A stretch of DNA of 64,000 nucleotides from an uncultured Robinsoniella sp. GTDB lineage: Bacteria > Bacillota > Clostridia > Lachnospirales > Lachnospiraceae. Positions 8,192-16,639 of the stretch are shown here, piece by piece; the first letter of the stretch is position 1; every line of letters begins with the position of its first letter. The position numbers and the translations under genes were made by a program. Where the stretch lies: positions 1 to 64,000 of the forward strand of contig UQCR01000011.1 of assembly GCA_900539655.1 (NCBI GenBank), in the 5' to 3' direction. The notes beneath the pieces are model-generated. The model was not told the DNA's origin, searched no databases, and saw only the letters and a list, made by a program, of their open reading frames with translations.

Positions 8192-11100
8192 TCACCTTAT
8201 TCTTCTTACCGGTATCATTTTAAGCCTGCGTTCCATTTGCTCAAGGTCCATAAGTTCCCGAATTTGTTCCAGAGCAGCCGGATCCATTTCCTTAAGGGCA
8301 TCACTCAGTGGTTTATTAAGATCCGGTGCCAGCTCCTTTGACATGATCCCAATCCTATCCGTCAGATCATATAAAACGTCTGCCGCCTCGGGTACCGTTA
8401 CCATTTCATTCACCGAATAGTCAAATGAATAGCACGCCCCTGCATCCCATTGTAAATCATAGGTTATCTGATACTCTCCTGCCGGAAGATCTGCATACCT
8501 GTACCCGCCGCTGGATTCCTGTAGGAGCCGACTGTCGATCCCCACAATTGTTTCCGGTTTTGGACAAGGAAGGTAAACTGCCGCCTTAGCATCAAAAGGT
8601 ATCGTAATATTCATCTGCATCTTATTATCCGCTACCTCCCAGCGGCTGAAAATATAGCCTGCCGGTGACTGATAGGCTGCCTGTGCATAATTCAGCTTTT
8701 TGCAAAGAGTAGGTTTTATTACAAACTGCTTAAATCCCGGATATTGTTCCTGAATCTGCAGTCCGCAAACGCTTTGGTACAACCACTCTACAATTGACCC
8801 ATAGGCATAGTGATTCAATGAATTCATACCGGTGTCTGATATTCTGCCATCCGGTAATATGGAGTTCCATCTTTCCCAAATGGTTGTCGCTCCCATCCTG
8901 ATCTCATACAGCCATCCCGGATAATCCTCCTGAAAGAAGATTCGGTATGCATGATCCGCATAACCATACGCAGACAGTACCCGGCAGAGATACGGTGTTC
9001 CAACAAATCCTGTAGTCAGGTGCATGTTATCCTCTTCCACCCGCCTTGCTAAGTCCTCCACCACTCTTGTTTCCCACTCTTTTGGTATCAGCTCCATATA
9101 TAAGGCGAGAATATATGCCGTCTGGGTTTTGATTGTCAATCTGCCGTTGGGTGAAAAGAATTCATTTAAAATCGCTTGTTTTACCCTCTCCGACAATTCC
9201 TGGTAGTATTCTTCATCTTCCGTAAAGCCCAGTACCTTAGCACTTTTGCTGACCAAATCCGCCGAATAAGAATAGTAGGCAGATGCAATGTAGACTTTAT
9301 CAGTGCCTCCCTGGGTCCCTCCTGCTGTCCTGCCATCCAGAGCCAGCCAGTCACCAAATTGAAATCCTGTCCTCCACAGCCAGGAACTGCCATCCGCCTC
9401 ATCCTGCCGCCTGATCCAGTCTACCCAGGCCTTCATGCTCTCATACTGGCGCTTAAGAATCGTGATATCCCCATAATGCAAATACAGGCGCCAGGGTATT
9501 ATAACTGCGGCATCCCCCCATGCAGCAGATCCACCCTGAATCGGATCGCTGACATCCGTTTTCGTTTTCGTAAAAGATGGAATGATATTTCCGACCATTC
9601 CATTCTGAAGTTTTTGTTCATTCCAAAGATCCTGCAGATATTTCGTATAAAATTCGTAAGTATCCATATTGTAGGAGGCAGTTTCGCTAAAAACCTGAGC
9701 ATCTCCTGTCCATCCCATCCGTTCGTCACGTTGCGGACAATCTGTTGGAACGTCCACGAAATTTCCTCTCTGACTCCATTTTGCATTTTCAAACAGTTGA
9801 TTGACCTGTGGATCAGAAGTGGTAATCTGACCGGTTTCTTCTAAATCAGAATACATAGCATATCCGGTAAAATCCTCTATGACCGGCTCTTTCGTAAATC
9901 CCTCCAGCTTAACATAACGAAAACCATAGAATACGAAATGCGGCTCTGCAATACGTTCTTCCCCATTGGCAATAAAGATGTACTCCTGTTTAGCACTTCG
10001 TAAATTCTCATTATAAAAGCAATCATCCTGCAATACTTCTCCAAAACTAAACTTTAACCTGGTACCATATGGCTCATGTATCCGTACAGCCAGTCCCCCT
10101 GCTAAGTTCTGTCCCATATCAAGCACCAGTTCGTTCTTCTTCGTTCTAAAAAGTGAGACAGGTTTCACCGTTTCTTTTTTGCATACCGGAAGCGACAGCC
10201 GGTCCACAATCCTGCCTAAGTTTTCCGACTCCCACCGCCGTACTGCATCCAGGTCTGCATTGTCCGGTTCCGGTGTACCAGCACCTTTATCCAAATTGCC
10301 CGGTTCCGTTGTTCCAGAACCTTTATCCACATTGCCCGGTTCCGTTGTTCCAGAATCTTTATCCACATTGAATTCAGACCTCTGACCGTCACGGATTTCT
10401 TTGCGGGCATCATAGATTTCTCCGTCATAAAGGCTATCTGCTATGACTGGTGCTTCTATACATTTCCAGTCTTCATCCGTCCCAATCTCCATTTCACTGC
10501 CGTCTAAAAGAGTGATGCGCAGTTCCATCCGCAAAGCAAACCTGTCTGATGCCCGTGAATGCACATCCGGGCCAAAGACACCGAAACGTCCTTTTGCCCA
10601 GCCATTGCCTAAAATAGCCCCGATTACATTTTCTCCGGTTCCCAAATACTTAGTGATATCATAGGTGTAACACTGTATTCCCTTTTCATATACGGTACAG
10701 CCCGGTGCAAAATACTCATTGCCCACTTTCGAACCATTTAACATTAGTTCATACATCCCCACGCCTACTGCATAGGCTCTGGCTGATCTAACCGGCTGTT
10801 CCAGGATAAACTTGTGCCAGATATATGGATGAATGGCGTTATCTTCCCATGCAGGTGTAATCCAGCAGGACTTCCACGGTGCATCACGACGCCCCGTCTC
10901 AAACCACGATACCTTTGAGACCCCTTCGTCTCCTCCATCTCCCCAAACTGATACCTGCCAGTAATATCTGGTAAACGGCAAAAGTTCAATGGGGATGGGC
11001 GTACCCAAGCCAGACAGTGTGTTATCCTTACCGGTGTCATATATGATCTTGTTCAATTGGGCATCCAATGCCACTACTATTCTGGCTGTTTCCTGCTTCT

Positions 11101-11200
11101 TATCCAAGGTTTCCGTTACTGTCCATGATATAACAGGCTGTTCAAACCAAAATCCCAACGGGTTTTTCATATGATTTGTTCTGCATTTTACAATTTTCAT
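8192..11200 (-). CDS. Alpha-L-rhamnosidase (GH78)
   Basis: Releases terminal alpha-L-rhamnose; about 1002 aa, cytosolic. The N-terminal half is beta-rich (including YEKGIQCYTYDITKYL). The catalytic (alpha/alpha)6 barrel begins near residue 420. VPTDCPQRDERMGWTGD (about 486-502) is the GH78 signature with the general acid; ATTIWERWNSILPDG (about 770-785) carries the second catalytic glutamate, and GMNSLNHYAYGS follows. An ATG at 11212 contains the ribosome site GGAG for the ATG at 11200, so I place the start there. Odd feature: three tandem 36-bp units (10261-10368) insert a DxxxGTxEPxN-rich linker into the N-terminal half. It may be partly disordered. Confidence 0.92.
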   Translation of the reverse strand: MKIVKCRTNHMKNPLGFWFEQPVISWTVTETLDKKQETARIVVALDAQLNKIIYDTGKDNTLSGLGTPIPIELLPFTRYYWQVSVWGDGGDEGVSKVSWFETGRRDAPWKSCWITPAWEDNAIHPYIWHKFILEQPVRSARAYAVGVGMYELMLNGSKVGNEYFAPGCTVYEKGIQCYTYDITKYLGTGENVIGAILGNGWAKGRFGVFGPDVHSRASDRFALRMELRITLLDGSEMEIGTDEDWKCIEAPVIADSLYDGEIYDARKEIRDGQRSEFNVDKDSGTTEPGNVDKGSGTTEPGNLDKGAGTPEPDNADLDAVRRWESENLGRIVDRLSLPVCKKETVKPVSLFRTKKNELVLDMGQNLAGGLAVRIHEPYGTRLKFSFGEVLQDDCFYNENLRSAKQEYIFIANGEERIAEPHFVFYGFRYVKLEGFTKEPVIEDFTGYAMYSDLEETGQITTSDPQVNQLFENAKWSQRGNFVDVPTDCPQRDERMGWTGDAQVFSETASYNMDTYEFYTKYLQDLWNEQKLQNGMVGNIIPSFTKTKTDVSDPIQGGSAAWGDAAVIIPWRLYLHYGDITILKRQYESMKAWVDWIRRQDEADGSSWLWRTGFQFGDWLALDGRTAGGTQGGTDKVYIASAYYSYSADLVSKSAKVLGFTEDEEYYQELSERVKQAILNEFFSPNGRLTIKTQTAYILALYMELIPKEWETRVVEDLARRVEEDNMHLTTGFVGTPYLCRVLSAYGYADHAYRIFFQEDYPGWLYEIRMGATTIWERWNSILPDGRISDTGMNSLNHYAYGSIVEWLYQSVCGLQIQEQYPGFKQFVIKPTLCKKLNYAQAAYQSPAGYIFSRWEVADNKMQMNITIPFDAKAAVYLPCPKPETIVGIDSRLLQESSGGYRYADLPAGEYQITYDLQWDAGACYSFDYSVNEMVTVPEAADVLYDLTDRIGIMSKELAPDLNKPLSDALKEMDPAALEQIRELMDLEQMERRLKMIPVRRIR
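10261..10368. repeat. Three 36-bp tandem repeats inside the GH78 gene
   Basis: Units 10261-10296, 10297-10332 and 10333-10368 are each 36 bases. The last two differ at one base; the first is more diverged. Translated on the minus strand they give 12-residue units around DKxxGTxEPxN. The repeat keeps the reading frame, so copy number can change without breaking the enzyme. Confidence 0.9.
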
Positions 11201-11281
11201 TATTTTCTCCATTCTGAGTCATTCCGTCCACAAAGGTTAAATTCATGGACTATCTCTGTAATACCGGACTATCCCCGGCAA

Positions 11282-13642
11282 TTAAGCTTTACTCGCTTCT
11301 CTGATCTGCTGGCCATCAACCATAATCTCATTACGCTCTCCCATATTCAATGGTATTACTGCCCCTTCCCCGTCCGTATAGGATGCTTCCATACCCATGG
11401 GAACGAAGATATTCCCGCTAATTGCCCCCTGCTTCTTTTCCATCTGAAAACGCAGGATCCCCTTTGGTGTGATCAGTTCCCCTTTCAGATCACTGACAAA
11501 AGATAAATCGGGTTTTATGCTGATCTTTTTCCAGCCCGGTTCTTCTATTTGGATGCCCAGGATATGATGAATCAGCTCATAGATCGGTTGGGCACTCCAT
11601 GCATGACAATCACTTCGGCTGTTTACCGGCACCTCAGGACAGGTTGTACAGCCCTTGCCCTTAAGATCCTGCCACTGTTTAAATATGCTTTTAGCCAGTT
11701 CATATTTTCCGGCAAGGGCAAGTGCTTTAAGCAACTCGAAGCTGGTGGAAAAAGAATACGAAACCACACCGGTACCAGTCAATGCCCGTTCCATTAACTC
11801 CCCTGCCAGGCGCCCTTCCTTCATTTTATTTAAGACCGCCCATGCCTGTGCATGAACGCTGTATTGTTCAAACTCCGGTCCTTCCCGATATAGCTTCCTC
11901 TTCTCTGACCAGCAAAGTTTCTCCACTGCATCACATATGTTTCTCTGGCGGTTACGATACTCTGCCGCCACGCCATACCGCCCGGTTTCCTCATTTATAT
12001 CCGCCCCACAGGATAGTGCATAAGAATACATCAGATTAATAATCGTGGAGGCACCATAAGCCGTGGCCTCGGGGGAACCATTTTGTGCCTCCCATTCAGG
12101 CTGCCAGTCAACAAATTCCCAATAGCCCAGATTTTCAACAAGCCCGTTTTTGATCTTGCGGTCATAATAATCCAATATCAGATCCACATCCGGGCGATAT
12201 CTTCTGATCGTCTCCCGGTCACCGGTCTGGATATAATATTCCTTTAGCATAAAAATATAGTGCAGTGAAAATGTGGAAATAATCTGTGTGTGGGAGCAGG
12301 GGTATTTCCCCTGAACCAGCCCATCCGGAATAATACTATAATGAAAATCTTTAATTGCCTTTTTTGCCAGCCTGGAATCATTGCTGCAAATATAGGTGTA
12401 CAGTGCCTGAAGACGGGTATCCATGGGAAACTGCATCTGTTCATAATAGGGACAATCCATATAGGTCTCATTCATGCATCTCTTTAGCGTATTTACACAG
12501 ATTTCCCAGACTTCCTTCACCCAGCTGTTAGAGGAATCCACCCAGGTCTGTACCTCAATGGGATATCCGGTTTCCATAAAATGCGGTTCTCGAAAATACA
12601 CCTCATTGTCACCGGTTTCTATTACAATCTTAATAAAACGAAACGTGCGGTACCAGAAAGGTTCATATAGCAATTCCGTACCATCCAAAAAAATTTCATC
12701 CTGCATCCCGTCCAACGTGCCGTTTATATAATCATCCCGCCTGACATCCACCTGCCCTCCCATAAACCGTTCTGCATATGTAAAACTAACCTTTGCATCT
12801 TTTCCAGAGGAAAATGCATATTTCACAAACGCTGTCTTTATTTCACCCGCATCCAGGATAAACTCCCTTCTGGTATTTTTGCCAATCAGAATATCCCCTG
12901 GAATAACCTGCTCCAGCAATTCTTTTTGAAAGGTATTCTTCGTTTCATAGAGCAGCGGTATCTCCCTCTCTTTCATTACAAGCGCACCGATATTACCAAA
13001 ACCTGCATTCCCATCATCTGTCTGTACCAGTTCCAGCACCTCAGCCCCTTGAAATTCTATCCGGCTTTCTGCCTTCTTCCAGGAAAAAGGCACTGCTGTC
13101 TTGGGAATGCGCTCTGCTATTGCCCCAAACCAAGTGAGATATGGTTCCTGAAACTCCAACTGATAGCTTCCTTCCAGGCACACTCTCCAGTCAGCGATAC
13201 CAGTTGTAATATCCGCTATTTTTTCTTCTTTTTCGTTGAATACCCCTCCTTGTATTGCAAGACGGTGCCCCAGGGGAAGACCTGCATAGGCAATCAAAGG
13301 CTGGGTGCCGGTTTTCATCCTGTTATTCACAATATAAGAATCGCATGCCAGCACCTGAATGGCAATTCTGTTTGTTCCTGTGCGCAGGTATTTTGATACC
13401 ATGATTTCATCGTAATACTGTCGATATCGGTCCCCTTTGCAGGGTCCTGATAATATAGAATACCCGTTTACCCACATGCGGTACCTTGCTGCGGCAGATA
13501 AACATATCTTCAGCACACCGGTTTCTTTTAGCGGGATATCCAGATAAAAATAAGCAAATCTGTTGTTCTGTTCTCCCTGTAAAATATGGCATCTTTGAAG
13601 CTCACTCTTTGGAACTCCAATCCATTTTGCATTTTTAAACAT
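11282..13642 (-). CDS. GH78-like alpha-L-rhamnosidase family protein, atypical
   Basis: A 786-aa protein with the rhamnosidase plan: N-terminal beta domains (SAAARYRMWVNGYSILSGP), an (alpha/alpha)6 barrel from about residue 370, and a C-terminal beta domain. The signature differs from the neighbouring GH78. Where that one has DCPQRDER, this has MDCPYYEQMQFPMDTR (about 400), and the C-terminal motif is NSRSDCHAWSAQPIYEL in place of the SLNHYAYGS type. Such sequences form a separate branch of the rhamnosidase superfamily. Acid and base residues may be E/D at shifted positions. The sugar released may not be rhamnose. Ribosome site AGGGAG is 10 bases before ATG. It is part of the long minus-strand operon. 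Confidence 0.8.
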   Translation of the reverse strand: MFKNAKWIGVPKSELQRCHILQGEQNNRFAYFYLDIPLKETGVLKICLSAAARYRMWVNGYSILSGPCKGDRYRQYYDEIMVSKYLRTGTNRIAIQVLACDSYIVNNRMKTGTQPLIAYAGLPLGHRLAIQGGVFNEKEEKIADITTGIADWRVCLEGSYQLEFQEPYLTWFGAIAERIPKTAVPFSWKKAESRIEFQGAEVLELVQTDDGNAGFGNIGALVMKEREIPLLYETKNTFQKELLEQVIPGDILIGKNTRREFILDAGEIKTAFVKYAFSSGKDAKVSFTYAERFMGGQVDVRRDDYINGTLDGMQDEIFLDGTELLYEPFWYRTFRFIKIVIETGDNEVYFREPHFMETGYPIEVQTWVDSSNSWVKEVWEICVNTLKRCMNETYMDCPYYEQMQFPMDTRLQALYTYICSNDSRLAKKAIKDFHYSIIPDGLVQGKYPCSHTQIISTFSLHYIFMLKEYYIQTGDRETIRRYRPDVDLILDYYDRKIKNGLVENLGYWEFVDWQPEWEAQNGSPEATAYGASTIINLMYSYALSCGADINEETGRYGVAAEYRNRQRNICDAVEKLCWSEKRKLYREGPEFEQYSVHAQAWAVLNKMKEGRLAGELMERALTGTGVVSYSFSTSFELLKALALAGKYELAKSIFKQWQDLKGKGCTTCPEVPVNSRSDCHAWSAQPIYELIHHILGIQIEEPGWKKISIKPDLSFVSDLKGELITPKGILRFQMEKKQGAISGNIFVPMGMEASYTDGEGAVIPLNMGERNEIMVDGQQIREASKA

Positions 13643-13720
13643 TGACTAAAACTCCCTTCACTCATCATACATTTCTCTTTCTGATTACATATGAACGCTT
13701 TATCTCCACTTTAAAATAGT

Positions 13721-13757
13721 CTCCCGGAAAATCTGCTTTTATCAGAGATTCCGAGAG
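13721..13757 (-). terminator. Hairpin after the esterase/LRR gene
   Basis: CTCCCGGAAAATCT (13721-13734) pairs with AGATTCCGAGAG (13746-13757) with a small bulge. On the minus strand the stem ends in a weak ACTATTTTAA tail. It lies between the secreted 878-aa protein and the atypical rhamnosidase gene, and may reduce rather than stop transcription. Confidence 0.4.
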
Positions 13758-13774
13758 GCTATACTTAAATCAGT

Positions 13775-16396
13775 TTATCTGTTTTTAATCTTCACGGTAT
13801 TCTTTTGTCCTTTATTTTTCAGAAGATCTGTATAAGCTTTTAATTTTTTCCCGGGAACTATGATTTTGGCATTCCTGTTGATTCCTTTCAGCGCCTGTTT
13901 TCCCGTTTTACTTAACATGGTGCTTTTTATTGTAATCTTCTTTAATCCTTTACAATTCTGGAATGCTTTTGCCTCAATCGTTTTCACATTTTTTCCAATG
14001 GATGCCCTGGTAGCTTTTTTGCAGTTCTTAAAAGCACCGGTTCCAATGGAAGTTATCCGAAATGACTTTCCTCCGATCTTTACGGTATTCAAAACGGTGA
14101 TGCATTTTAATGCTTTTGTTTTAACGCCGGTTACGGTTACCGTTCCTTTTCCATTGACACTGGCATTCGTCACTTTATACCTGTAGTTGCCTATTGTGTA
14201 GCTCCTGCCTTTTTTCATATTGATTGCAAATGTAGTGGACAGGCTGCCCTGGTAATTACCCTTGCCTGTGATTACAATTTTTGCTTTACCGATATTGACA
14301 TTTTTGCTGTAAGAAATTGTATAATCCTTTTCCTTTGATAATGTTTTGCCATTACATGTTAATCGAACCTCTGGTGTAATGGCTTTTCCGGTAAATACCT
14401 GTGATGCAATTATACTTAAAACAGACTTTGAGATATCAATTTTAGCATTTCCTGTTCCTTTTTCTGGTTCTGTCTCTGGTTTCGTTTCTGGTTTTGTCTC
14501 TGGTTCTGTCTCTGGTTTTGTTTCTTCAGTATCCGGTTCCTGGGCTTTTACAACAACACGTGCACGTCCCAGATTCTCTACCCTTGCAAATGGTGTGTCT
14601 GAATCCCCTTCACGCTGAGAGGCTACCCGCACCTGCGGATAAAAAGTACCAGGCTGGGTATATACTGCAGAGCCCCTGACGATTACGCTACCGTCAGACA
14701 GCGTTTCATAATCTGTATCAACGAAGTTACCATCACCATATAAATCCCACTTGGCACTTACAATAGAACCGATTCCGGGCGGTACCTGAACTGCTGCTTC
14801 TAATGTAACGGTATCGCCCGCTGCGATGTCTGCCCTTTTTGCACCATCTGCATACAGATCAACTACCGGCTGTATTCCCCCGCGTGATGCAGCATCATCC
14901 GGCAAAACAAACTGGCTGTCAACTACTTCATAACTGGATGATTGAGGAGGTTCCACGCCTTCCTCCACCCAAGCCGACAGATCACGCAGCGCCTGATCCA
15001 GGCTGCCCACATAATTGATTAAACGCTCCGGAAGATCTTCCAGGGGATATGGATGATCTAAATGCATATATTTGTTCTCCTGATGATCCGCATACTGGTT
15101 AACCCAGATTCTAAAATTTGATTCAAGTCCCTGCTCCCTCACCCTTTGCCTGTACCAGTCTCCGTCCGTTGGAAAGGAATCAACGTCCATCAGATTCTGA
15201 ATCATAATAACCTTCATGCCAATCTTCCCTGAGTAAGAGGCGCCGCCTGACATCATAGACGCTGTTCCAACGCCCGAATGCTGTCCTCCAATCTGTGCAT
15301 AGTAAGGTGTCCCCTCAGCATCTTTTAAATGATCCCAGGTATGATAGCTCATCCCTGGATCTATATGCCTGTGATATGCAATATTCGAAAGTCCGTCCTG
15401 GTTGATCCCCGAATCTCTTAATTTTCTAAAAAGCCTGCCAAGCTCTGAATCTTCCGCCCCCAGGTACCCCGGCTCAGTCCAAAATTTTTCATTATATGAA
15501 TTAGTCGTGATACCTTCTGCAGCAGCCAGGGAGTCTTGCAGAGTTTTATGATTATTCATCAAAAGCAGATATTCATAATTCTCCCATGCCTGCAAAGGCA
15601 AGCCTAACTTCGTAACTTCACGCAGAACTTCGCTTTCCATATCATTTAACACCGCATAAGGGTCCCCGCTGCCTCCGGGACTCACCGCATCCTTAATAAG
15701 GGGCGCTTTCTCTTCAAGAACAGCACGGGCAAATAATCTGATATTAAAATTGCCAAGTGAAACCGGAGAGGCTGTAATATACGGTACCGCTCCATCCCAT
15801 ATATTCTGCAGTTTGGTGTTGGTGGTTTCCATTGCCCCGACTACTTGCATGGAACCGCCGCTGCCACCATAAATATAGCCATAAATCTTATCCTCATAAC
15901 CATAGTAATTTTTCGCAATCGTTCTGGATATATGCGCTGCTGCAGCGTCAAGATTAATTCCAACCTTAACAAAGCCGCTTCCGCTTGTCTGCAGGGTATA
16001 TGCCCCACTGTCATAAGCAAGCGCTATATTATGATCGGACACATTCCGATCCAGAAATGTTGGGTGCACCAATTGGTAAAAGCGTCCCTCAAATTTATCT
16101 TTCGGAGGAAGATGCACATCAAATCCGCCTAAGCTGCCAATTGTAACCATAACTTTAAGATGCGGTACCGGTTCAGTAAGCTCTTCTATAGAGGTAATGG
16201 TGGGGCTGTCAGCCTGGTCTATCCCCGTCGTATTGGCATACCCCTCCAACAGACCCTCCGCAGTTACTTCTCTTTCTGCCTCCCTTTCCAGAATGGTATC
16301 CGATTCCTTCGCCAATGCCGGCAATCCGGCATTCATCACCATTGCAAAAGCCATAAAACCCGCCAACATTTTTTTCATAAGATTTAATCTTCTCAA
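13775..16396 (-). CDS. Secreted esterase-like protein with PKD, Ig-like and BspA-type repeats
   Basis: About 873 aa, exported: a basic start with RR and KK is followed by a hydrophobic core (MLAGFMAFAMVMNAG) and an LALA-like cleavage site. Residues about 60-475 look like a tannase/feruloyl-esterase-type alpha/beta hydrolase: IYGGSGGSMQVVGAM carries the GxSxG nucleophile elbow and IGGQHSGVG the late histidine loop. About 500-620 is a PKD-like domain (SAKWDLYGDGNFVD). A 12-bp repeat then encodes a TKPETEPE linker, followed by an Ig-like domain (GKAITPEVRLTCNGK) and BspA-type leucine-rich repeats (SIGTGAFKNCKKATRASIG). Start: GGAGGAAGG precedes a TTG at 16396; longer in-frame TTG and later ATG starts exist. 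It could strip ester groups from plant glycan outside the cell. Confidence 0.72.
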   Translation of the reverse strand: MRRLNLMKKMLAGFMAFAMVMNAGLPALAKESDTILEREAEREVTAEGLLEGYANTTGIDQADSPTITSIEELTEPVPHLKVMVTIGSLGGFDVHLPPKDKFEGRFYQLVHPTFLDRNVSDHNIALAYDSGAYTLQTSGSGFVKVGINLDAAAAHISRTIAKNYYGYEDKIYGYIYGGSGGSMQVVGAMETTNTKLQNIWDGAVPYITASPVSLGNFNIRLFARAVLEEKAPLIKDAVSPGGSGDPYAVLNDMESEVLREVTKLGLPLQAWENYEYLLLMNNHKTLQDSLAAAEGITTNSYNEKFWTEPGYLGAEDSELGRLFRKLRDSGINQDGLSNIAYHRHIDPGMSYHTWDHLKDAEGTPYYAQIGGQHSGVGTASMMSGGASYSGKIGMKVIMIQNLMDVDSFPTDGDWYRQRVREQGLESNFRIWVNQYADHQENKYMHLDHPYPLEDLPERLINYVGSLDQALRDLSAWVEEGVEPPQSSSYEVVDSQFVLPDDAASRGGIQPVVDLYADGAKRADIAAGDTVTLEAAVQVPPGIGSIVSAKWDLYGDGNFVDTDYETLSDGSVIVRGSAVYTQPGTFYPQVRVASQREGDSDTPFARVENLGRARVVVKAQEPDTEETKPETEPETKPETKPETEPEKGTGNAKIDISKSVLSIIASQVFTGKAITPEVRLTCNGKTLSKEKDYTISYSKNVNIGKAKIVITGKGNYQGSLSTTFAINMKKGRSYTIGNYRYKVTNASVNGKGTVTVTGVKTKALKCITVLNTVKIGGKSFRITSIGTGAFKNCKKATRASIGKNVKTIEAKAFQNCKGLKKITIKSTMLSKTGKQALKGINRNAKIIVPGKKLKAYTDLLKNKGQKNTVKIKNR

Positions 16397-16473
16397 TTTC
16401 CTTCCTCCCAATAATCCTCTTTCATTTTCAAGTAAAAAATCTTCTATCCCAATAAATCCATTCCCGTCACTTC

Positions 16474-16637
16474 TAGTGCTCCATCCAGACAGTAATGATA
16501 GTGACAGTGCTGAATATTTTGTCAGTCTGCAAGGCGAAGGATGGAAGCGGAGTGGTTCCTCCGCTGACTGACGACAACGCGGCAGATGGCAAAATAGGCA
16601 GTGCTGTCACTATTGTTACTGTCCGGATGGAGCACTA
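16474..16637. repeat. Palindromic intergenic repeat, copy 2 (long form)
   Basis: A 164-bp element with 47-bp terminal inverted repeats, 16474-16520 against 16591-16637, starting TAGTGCTCCATCC and matching at most positions. The 70-bp centre has its own AGCGGAG/CTCCGCT hairpin and GC-rich arms. It ends two bases from the stop of the GH3 gene. Related short copies are at 3974-4040 and 53097-53167. Confidence 0.85.
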
Positions 16638-16639
16638 AT

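Noticed and set aside
9176..9844. 222-codon plus-strand open frame inside the GH78 gene
   Set aside because: It lies antisense to a well-supported catalytic domain, has no ribosome site and no recognisable domain.
10261..10368. CRISPR-like array
   Set aside because: Units are contiguous 36-bp tandem repeats without spacers and are in frame within a gene.
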